Source: Tupaia tana
Lineage: Eukaryota; Chordata; Mammalia; Scandentia; Tupaiidae
Direction: 5' to 3'
NCBI GenBank assembly: GCA_026018925.1
Contig: JAKSZU010000003.1
Span: 4,353,867-4,417,866 of the forward strand
DNA length: 64,000 bases
Numbering within the stretch: position 1 is the first letter of the stretch; every line of letters begins with the position of its first letter. The notes beneath the pieces were generated by a model, which had not been told where the DNA came from, did not search any database, and saw only the letters and a program-made list of their open reading frames with translations. Of this stretch, positions 57,400-64,000 are shown in pieces. The position numbers were made by a program, and so were the translations under genes.

Positions 57400-57772
57400 G
57401 ACAGCCCGTGGCATGGTGGCTGAGGCACTGGGTCTTACACGGTCAGCTGTGAGGTTGGAACCCCAGGCCCAGTGGCTGGAGGAGCACACCGAGTGCATGT
57501 ACATGCCTGGAATCCCACGAGGAGAAGGGAGAAGGGATCGTGACTCTTGAGGGGTGCTTTCTTACCTGCTCTCTCTACAGCAAGTGTATGCACCCTATAG
57601 TGATTATGGCCGACCATGGTTCAAGTCCCAAACCTGGCAGCTTGCTTTCTCACTTTTCCTCTCTCTCCTCTTCTTTCTTTCTTTCTAACTGTCATGTTCT
57701 GCCCACCTCTGGTCAAATTAAAAATAAATAAATAAATAAATAAAGTCAAATAAAATAATTCTTTAAAAAAAG
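57400..57772 (+). mobile_element. Composite SINE: long unit joined to family-B unit
   Basis: 57400-57600 is an old family-A-type SINE ('cagcccgtggcatggtggct', 'ggtcagctgtgaggttgg', 'caagtgtatgcaccctatag'). It lacks a poly(A) tail and passes straight into the family-B unit at about 57605 ('gccgaccatggttcaagtcc', 'cagcttgctttctcactttt', 'ctctggtcaaatta', (aaat)n). One duplication, aaaRaaatgtttaYtga, flanks the whole (57383-57399 and about 57773-57789), so both halves probably inserted as one RNA. Confidence 0.75.
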
Positions 57773-57789
57773 AAAAAAATGTTTATTGA

Positions 57790-58040
57790 ATAAATTAACA
57801 AATAAACACTTTAAACATGCCCCTGTTCTCACAGATTATACTATTACTCTGATGAAAGCAGTACGGTCCCCTTTTGTATAATGTCCTGAATAAAAACCTA
57901 CCTTGACAAAAACAGCATCGCTCGGAGAGCCAGCCAGAGTATGGGACCTGGTGGTTTCTCTTAGCGTGATTTCTAAATTCCACAATATGTCTTTAGCCAT
58001 CGCAGGAAAGAGACAGTTGGGAGTTATTGTTATCAGTGAT
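57790..58040. other. Unique non-coding DNA
   Basis: Nothing recognised. Confidence 0.4.
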
Positions 58041-58044
58041 ATTC

Positions 58045-58245
58045 TGAGGTCAGTCAGTTCTGGGCTCGGCCCAGCTCTGCCATTTTTTGTGTTTGTAATC
58101 TTGGGAGAGCCATTTCGCCCACGTAAATCTCAGTGTCCTCATCTACAGAACACGAGTGACCACAGCACATGTGGAGGAGGGCTGAGGATGAATGCGGGGG
58201 ACGGGGGAGCTCTTCAGCGTGGGGCCTGGAACACAGGACATTCCC
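58045..58245 (+). mobile_element. MIR SINE
   Basis: 'ttctgggctcggcccagctc', 'tgtaatcttgggagagccat', 'ctcagtgtcctcatctacag', 'gcgtggggcctggaacacag' follow the MIR consensus. Confidence 0.75.
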
Positions 58246-58379
58246 TTGATACAAAGAGCATCAAGTTGTTGAGCAAGCCAGCTGCTCTTCTCCATGTGGC
58301 CTGTGATCTGAGTGTTTACAAAGGGTGATTAGACTCTCCCACCAATCATACTGTTTCCCATAAAACAAATAGCATTCTC

Positions 58380-58605
58380 AAAATCATTGCTATTACGCTT
58401 ATGATGTACAGGATATTGTTCTGAGTGAGTTGCAAATATTATTTTTCATCTTTGTGACAACCCTAAGAGATAAGTCTCATTATTATCCTCATGGGAAAAC
58501 CTGAGAACAGAGAGATTCAGTCATCCGCTTGAAGTCACACAGCTACCAAACAGAGACTCGAACCCAGACTGGCCGCTCCAGTCTGCACTCTCACCTGCAG
58601 GTAGC
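58380..58605 (-). mobile_element. MIR SINE
   Basis: Strong complement match: 'gtgacaaccctaagagataa', 'attattatcctcatgggaaa', 'ttgaagtcacacagctacca', 'gactcgaacccagactggcc'. Faces the MIR at 58.05 kb. Confidence 0.9.
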
Positions 58606-58816
58606 CTGGCTCATCAGCGGCTTCTGTTACTTACTTCAACACACCCGCTGAGCTAGCCCACACATGGAAGACGCTTTCATTTTGTTTCTATTACTCAGAA
58701 GGAAAAAAATATGAGCATATTATATGCAGGCATCAGCCACACCATCAAAAATACTCCATCTGTCTTTGCCTTAATCTAGTCAGTAAACAACAAAAAGAAA
58801 TTCAAGAAAGAAAGCA

Positions 58817-58817
<1 letters not shown>

Positions 58818-58864
<47 letters not shown>
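58818..58864 (+). repeat. 47-bp pure poly(A) tract
   Basis: An unbroken A run with no recognisable SINE or L1 body directly upstream. Confidence 0.95.
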
Positions 58865-58865
<1 letters not shown>

Positions 58866-59995
58866 ACTTAAAACGTTCTATTGCCAAGAATTCCACATGA
58901 CATAAGAAGGCCTCCAGCTAAAAATAATTTTCGGATCTAATCTTCAATTACAAAGGAATAAATTAATTCCCTCCAGACTGCAGCAAAACTTAAAAAGTAT
59001 CCCCACTTGTCCCATTATTTTTCAATCCATTCAACTGAAAACAAACCAAAAAACCTACAAGAAAATAACTTTCAAAGTCTCACTGCTTTGAAATCAAAGT
59101 GCCTTACCAGAGCAACGTCTCCTCCGTCTAAACCTCACAGGAAAGCCGGCCCTTCCCCAGCGCACTGCTGTCGGCGCCATGGAGGCCGCAGGTCAGGTAC
59201 CTGGCGGGTCAGGCAGGACGAAGCGTGTGGAGCCCACGGCCAAGGCCAGGCTGGCTTTCTTGAAGTCACACTCAGATGCTCAGGATGGAGTCAGCCAAGC
59301 AAGGAGGGAGCTCAGAGCAGAGGAGAGGCCCAACGCAGCAGGTGGAGGGCAGGCTGGCAGACTCCAGAGCCCACGGGCCAAGCCTGAAGGGCGGCGTCCA
59401 GAGCCGTGGGAGCTGGGAAAGCCGGGCTTCACCCACCACCCGTGGCGTGTGTTACCCGCTCCACGTTCCGGGCGGAGAGGGCGATGGTTCAGTCCACACG
59501 TCCATGGCAGAGGTAAGGATGGGAAGTCAGTGAGGAAATCCCAGGTCATTAAAAACTCAGCCATCAAGAGAAATCAGTTTCCCCAAAAGACTAGAGTTCC
59601 GGCCCAACGGGCTGTCCGCGGGAGCAGAGGAGGGAAGGCGTGGGCGCGCTGTGTGGTGTCCTCACAGCCTACAGTCACTGTCCCATCAGTCCTTCACCAG
59701 AGCGAGGCTGACGGGGAGCCGACTTGGAGTCTGAGCCCTCACAGGTGCACTCCATCCTGGGGGAGGATCGGGAAGTAGGTGCGTGAAGACATGAGTCCAC
59801 ACACCTGGGCAGGAAAGGCTCCAGGAAGGAAGGGAGGGCGTCAAGGCCAGGGGGAGCAGCAGGGGCACTGACTGGGAGCTGAGCCCAGAGGAACTCCTAA
59901 AACCCGGCTCCTCACTTTCACATGGAGATGGTCAGTTACCAGGAGCTGCGGTGAGGAGTAAATGTGGTCACGTGCTTAACCTAGCAGTGGTCTGC
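58865..59995. other. Non-coding; AT-rich then GC-rich
   Basis: 58865-59060 is AT-rich and complex. 59100-59900 is GC-rich with scattered CpG. A 199-codon plus-strand frame (59179-59778) begins in a fair Kozak context (gcgccATGg) but shows no domain, so I do not call it a gene. Confidence 0.4.
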
Positions 59996-59999
59996 TTGA

Positions 60000-60335
60000 C
60001 GGCAGACGCTCCTGGTGGTTATGGTAGCATAAGGAAGCATGGTTGTGGCGATGGTGGTGGCGGTGATAATAGTGGTAGTAACAGTGTACCAGGGTGATGT
60101 GGTCACCATCGTGGTAGCAGAGACAGTAACACAGTAGTAGAGGCCTTGGGTGGTCACAGCCACGGTGGTGGTGATGGCGGTCACCGTCGCGGTAGGAATG
60201 CAGTGGTCTGGCCTCGGGTGGTCCCAGTCATGTGGTGGTGATGGTGGTCACCGTCGTGGTAGGAACACAGTGGCCGTAGTCTCCAGTGGTCACAGCCATG
60301 GCGGTGGTGGTGGCGGTCATCGTCTGTAGGCCCAG
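60000..60335 (+). repeat. GTGGTGG-rich minisatellite, about 68-bp period
   Basis: The block tggtcNcagYcaYgg then tggtgRtgg, cggtcacc, gtcg and ggtagga recurs at 60151, 60219 and 60287 (68-bp spacing), with a looser unit near 60083. Strong G/T strand bias. Confidence 0.85.
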
Positions 60336-60639
60336 CAGCTGCAGTTGTGGTGGACAGGGAGGTAGTATCAGCCTCCCTGACACTCGTTCAGCAGGGCCAG
60401 TCCTCGGGGGGGAGAAACGTGTGCAGAGGAGGTCAGAAGTAGCACTCACGCGGAAGTCTCACAGCTTAACAGCAACAGAGAGGTGTAGGTGCAAACACTG
60501 ATTTCAACATTGTTTAGGTCTTTAAAACTGCTACTAAAGATTTGCATTCTGTTCCTCTCTCTCTGGTCTCTAGCTCTAGAAATTTGGGGAGGGGAAGAAA
60601 GCCTTTTTCCCTCTGGGGGAGCAGAAGCCCACTCCGTCC

Positions 60640-60865
60640 AAATACTGGTTGAAAACCGGAAATTTTGCACACTGCTGTTGGGAATGCAAACACACAGTCA
60701 CTCTGGAAAACAGGTGGGCCATTTCCTGGAAAACTAAACATGTGTGTGTCAGATAACCCAACACCGCAGCCCCGGCGTTTATCCCAGAGAAAAGCAGATG
60801 TGTTCACATACACACAAAAATGTGTACAAATGTTGGAGCCATTTCACTCAAATAAGCAAGAACAA
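60640..60865 (+). mobile_element. Old L1M ORF2 fragment
   Basis: 'cacactgctgttgggaatgc', 'cagtcactctggaaaacagg', 'tttatcccagagaaaagcag', 'acaaaaatgtgtacaaatgt' track L1 ORF2 end DNA (CACTGCTGGTGGGAATGTAAA…TTTGGAAAACAG). Confidence 0.75.
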
Positions 60866-61017
60866 TTTTTTCATGGGATTCGAGTAACAGATTAAAATAA
60901 TTAATGAATATGCTATAAATCCTGTTGTATTGTTTCGTATAATGACCTCCCTGTGATGGGCTGTAGGTCTCAGCTCTGACAGCGCCCTCAGCTGATTCGT
61001 AAGGGAGCCGTGTCAGT

Positions 61018-61252
61018 AAAGGGAGCCAGCGGTTCGGCAGTGAAATGCCAAGCTCTGTAGGGCTGGCCCACGTCGGAGGGTTCCAGGTTCATCCCCAGAG
61101 ACCTCCCTGCACACCACAGGCACCTGTGCACCTGTGATCCAGCTTGGGTGGCTCACAGGGCCAAGGTCCTGCTGAGGGCGCACTCCCTCTCTCTCCATCT
61201 TGCTCTCCTCTCTCTCACTCACTCAGAAGAAGAAAAAAATAAATAAAAACTT
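61018..61252 (+). mobile_element. tRNA SINE of a third head type
   Basis: 'gggagccagcggttcggcag' with A-box-like spacing, B box 'aggttcatccc', pyrimidine tract ctctctctccatcttgctct, end 'cactcactcagaagaag' and an (aaat)n tail. Its body differs from families A and B. Confidence 0.65.
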
Positions 61253-61640
61253 GAAAACAGTGAGGTCTCCTAGGCGATGGGGCTGGAGCTGCAAGATGCA
61301 CTGGGTCACAGTCCCAGCCACAGTTTGGTCGTGGTCCCAGCGACAGCCTCTGAGGCCACTGTCCTTGGGGGGACTCAGTAGTCCTAGGAACAGTCTGGGT
61401 TCCTGGGGCTGGCTGGGCTCTCCGGCACCTGCCCCTTTTACCTGCCCAATCCATCTAAAATGGGTTGCGAAGTGATTCGTGACAGTAGGATTCACTTTCC
61501 TTCTCTCCACTTCTCAAAAGTGAAGTGGTCTTCTATCTTCTCCCCTCTGTCAAAGTGAAACCGGCAAGGAGGCCTTCACTGAAGGACACTGCACGAGTGG
61601 AGAGGCCAGACCTGAGTCTGAGCTGACCCGAGCTGAAACA
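61253..61640. other. Unique non-coding DNA
   Basis: Nothing recognised. Confidence 0.4.
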
Positions 61641-61656
61641 AAGGCAGGGCGTTTTC

Positions 61657-61912
61657 TTTTTTTTTCTTTTTGGAGAGGTTTTTGCGATAGGGCGCGTGCG
61701 CTCGCAAGACAGACAGAGACAGAAAGCGAGAAATCGCCCCCCCAGGGGGGATGTCCATGCCGCAATCCCTTTTCCTCCATTCTCCTCTCGGGATCTTGGG
61801 CACGCATGCACACGCACCCAGCGTGAGTTTTAAGCCACCGGGTCCAGGACGCGAACCGCGGTCGACTACGTGGGAGTCCAGGGACATAGCCATTACACTA
61901 ACTGCTGGTCCC
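61657..61912 (-). mobile_element. Family-A tRNA SINE, near-consensus
   Basis: Complement copy with most CpGs intact. Perfect 16-bp duplication aaggcagggcgttttc at 61641-61656 and 61913-61928. Recent. Confidence 0.97.
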
Positions 61913-61928
61913 AAGGCAGGGCGTTTTC

Positions 61929-62500
61929 AAGAGTCCGGACTGGGAAGAGCTTGGCCCTGTCTTCGCGACAGGTGGTGGCTTATGACTTGGAGCAAAGCTC
62001 CTGCACGAACAGGCTCCCAGCTCCCAGGGAAACCAGAGGTAAAAATGACACCTCCTCTGACGATTATGTTTTAGAACTAGCTCCCAGGTCCTTGAGAAAA
62101 ATGTGTCTGGGTCTAAACCTGACAAGAGGCTTTTAAAGGGATCTCTAAAAGATCTGTATCTCAAAGGGGCAGAGAAAGGGTTTCCAATTACAAGTGTTCT
62201 AAAGCAAATGCTCTAAGGAGGGAAAGCCAGGGGCCAGGCATCTGGAAGAAGCCTGTCTAGCTCATCCAGCCGAGGGGAACCTTGGTCGCCTTGGTCGCCT
62301 CATCTCTCCCACCCTACAGTCCCCCCGAGAGAACGGGGCTGGGGCAAGGACGATCACCCTGAATATGCACCTTCCTGGGGCACGTCAGAACAGGGTTCGA
62401 CATCTGCTTCTCTGGTCTTTGCCAACAAACTGGCTGAATGAAGATTTAGGGTTCATTGATTCATTCCCCAGGTCTCCTCCCAATAGGGTTTTATTTTTTT
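61929..62500. other. Unique non-coding DNA
   Basis: Nothing recognised apart from a doubled 'cttggtcgc' at 62281-62300. Confidence 0.4.
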
Positions 62501-62504
62501 TTTA

Positions 62505-62899
62505 AAGAATCATTTACTTAATTTTGTGTGTTATTATTATCCAATTTGAGCAGAGAGAAAGAGAGGTAGAATGAGAAAGCAAGCTACCAGGTCCAAGATT
62601 TGCATCATGGTGGGCCATGTGGGAGCTCACTGCCTTAACTACCTCAGACCTGCCAGTCTCCCTTTTTTTGAGAGAGATTTTTGCTATAGAATGCCGTGTT
62701 TGCCAGAGAGGCAGAAAGTGAGAAATCACTCCCAAGGAGAATGGCCACACCACAAACCCTTCTGCTCCGTTCTCTCGGGATTTGGGGCACACACGCACAT
62801 GTGCCCAGCATGAGTTTCAAGCTGCCAGGTTCATGACTTGAACCATGGTCAGCCACACGGGAGTCCAGCACCTTACCCGCTACACCACCTGCTGGCCCA
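62505..62899 (-). mobile_element. Family-B and family-A SINEs, adjoining
   Basis: 62505-62660 is the complement of the short family-B unit ('gcaagctaccaggtccaaga', 'ccaatttgagcagagagaaa'). 62662-62899 is a family-A-related copy ('gagagatttttgctatagaa' to 'cacctgctggccca'). In SINE orientation family A precedes family B, as at 48.2 and 57.4 kb. A short T run separates them. Confidence 0.8.
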
Positions 62900-64000
62900 C
62901 ATCAGGGCTCTGACGTGGTTTCAGGTCGAGTCGGGGGAGCTACGACCCACTGTGGCGGTGCCCTAGGCAAATCCCCAGGAAGGCAAGAGTCCTTCCTTCC
63001 CGGACACGCTCCAGTGACTGTGGATATTTTGTATTCTGCTCTGAACTAAAGTAACCACTTGGGTTTCTTTGATGACTTTCCATGAATACTTCTCAGAACT
63101 TTTGCTTCCAGTCTGCCCCGTCCCCAGCCTATGCCCACACCGCTCTTCCCCGCCAGCTTCGCCCGTCACTTTACCTTCCAAGACTGCTGAGTCCCACCAG
63201 CCTTCGAGGCCGTCCATGCCGTCATCCATTTTTTCTCAGCCCTGGTCTCCCCTCCAAAAAAAAACGGGGGTCAAAGGAAGGGGGCAAGACTGAAAGAGAA
63301 GGGGCAGGCAAAAGCAGCAGGGGAAGGTAGAGATGCCGTCCACGGAGGAGGCGTGAGAGCAGCCGCAGTCAGCCTTGAGGCGCTGTGTCCACCGCACGGC
63401 CCTGCCTGGGACGGCCCTGGGGCCCGTCTGCCCTGCCCAGACCTGAGGCACCGGGGCTCCTTCAGCCCCCCATTCAGCCCTTCCTGCTGTACAGGCTAAC
63501 CCTGAGCTTTGCTCCCCACAGCAGGCAAGAGGGTGGGTCCCCAGGGTGCCAGGGCTCCTCACCAGAAATACCTGGGGGACAGCCCGAGAGAGTCTTGAGA
63601 CAAATCACGAGAGCCGGGGTACTCAGGGAACGGTCTGCCACAGCAAGGCCACCGCTGCGCCCGCAAGCCAAGGCTGACGCAGGCGAGGCTCCACCAGGAG
63701 GGAGGGAAGCCTGTGGTTATGACCATCTGCCCTGGCGGGCTGGCGAGGCCCTGTGCCGAGCGTGGACATGGCTGAGATTCCTAGTGGCCACTCCACATGG
63801 CCAGGGGCAAGTGAGACGAGGTGCTCCCGCCAAAGGAGGCCAAGCCAGTGGGAGGCTGGCAGAGGTGAGGCGTGCCAGGAGACGGTGCTGCAGACACAAA
63901 GCAGGGCTGTGGGGACCGGGGCGGGGAATCTCACCCATGCTCACCTATACTGAGTCTCACCATTGCCAGATTCGGCTGCCAGTGGCCTGGTAGTGAACAG
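62900..64000. other. Unique GC-rich non-coding DNA to the window end
   Basis: A 202-codon plus-strand frame (63385-63993) and opposing complement frames overlap and share no recognised domain. Amino-acid content follows GC bias. No gene is called. Confidence 0.4.

Noticed and set aside
63385-63993. 202-codon plus-strand open frame
   Set aside because: GC-rich sequence depleted of stops; overlapping frames on the other strand are just as open; no domain recognised.
1-64000. Afrotherian or colugo origin for the window
   Set aside because: The classical AfroSINE hallmark (gactcgacggcaa) is absent over 64 kb and the young SINE does not fit my recollection of colugo SINEs. I leave the order open.

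Overview
The window is non-coding DNA from a placental mammal. I found no intact host protein-coding gene and no functional RNA gene. Most long open frames are translations of repeats: the many short frames that read like [13 protein letters not shown] are all the same SINE. The mammalian assignment rests on MIR and L2 fossils, MLT1-type (ERVL-MaLR) LTRs, several ages of L1, and a processed pseudogene of the vertebrate gene ERH. The order cannot be fixed. The dominant young SINE is tRNA-derived, about 265 bp, starts GGGACCAGCAGTTAGCGTAATGG and ends CCCTATAGCAAAAACCTCT plus poly(A). I do not recognise it as primate Alu, rodent B1/B2/ID, carnivore CAN, ruminant Bov-tA, equid ERE, rabbit C, bat VES or the classical AfroSINE.

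Layout. 0.2-6.7 kb is stacked L1 copies carrying SINEs. 6.7-15.5 kb is mostly unique sequence with old L1M, L2 and LTR fossils and a homeodomain-site-rich stretch near 7.4 kb. 15.5-18.6 kb holds an element with an L1 ORF1 but no ORF2 (half-L1, HAL1-like) plus a second copy of its tail. 19-31 kb is unique DNA with L2, MIR, old SINEs and a mariner MITE split by a SINE. 32-33 kb is an L1 with an inverted 5' end. 33.4-33.7 kb is an AT-rich stretch that looks like a conserved non-coding element. 34.2-41.0 kb is a nearly full-length L1 (ORF1, ORF2, 3' end) broken by five SINEs. 41-49 kb holds an MLT1 LTR, a guanine-run tract, a second mariner MITE and more SINEs. 49-51 kb is a cluster of short L1 3' tails. 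51-54.3 kb is an old L1M 3' UTR that received an MLT1 LTR, SINEs and the ERH pseudogene. 54-64 kb is more unique and GC-richer, with an L1MA 3' end, a MIR pair, a 68-bp minisatellite near 60.2 kb and further SINEs.

How the parts relate. The young SINE carries A-box and B-box promoter motifs. Its insertions have 12-18 bp A-rich target duplications, as expected for mobilisation by L1 machinery. Nesting gives a relative chronology: L2/MIR, then L1M, then MLT1 LTRs and mariner MITEs, then the window's own L1/HAL1 lineage, then the young SINE. The observations most worth a second look are the HAL1-like element, a composite SINE flanked by one target duplication, the ERH retropseudogene, the SINE-split mariner MITE and the two candidate conserved elements.
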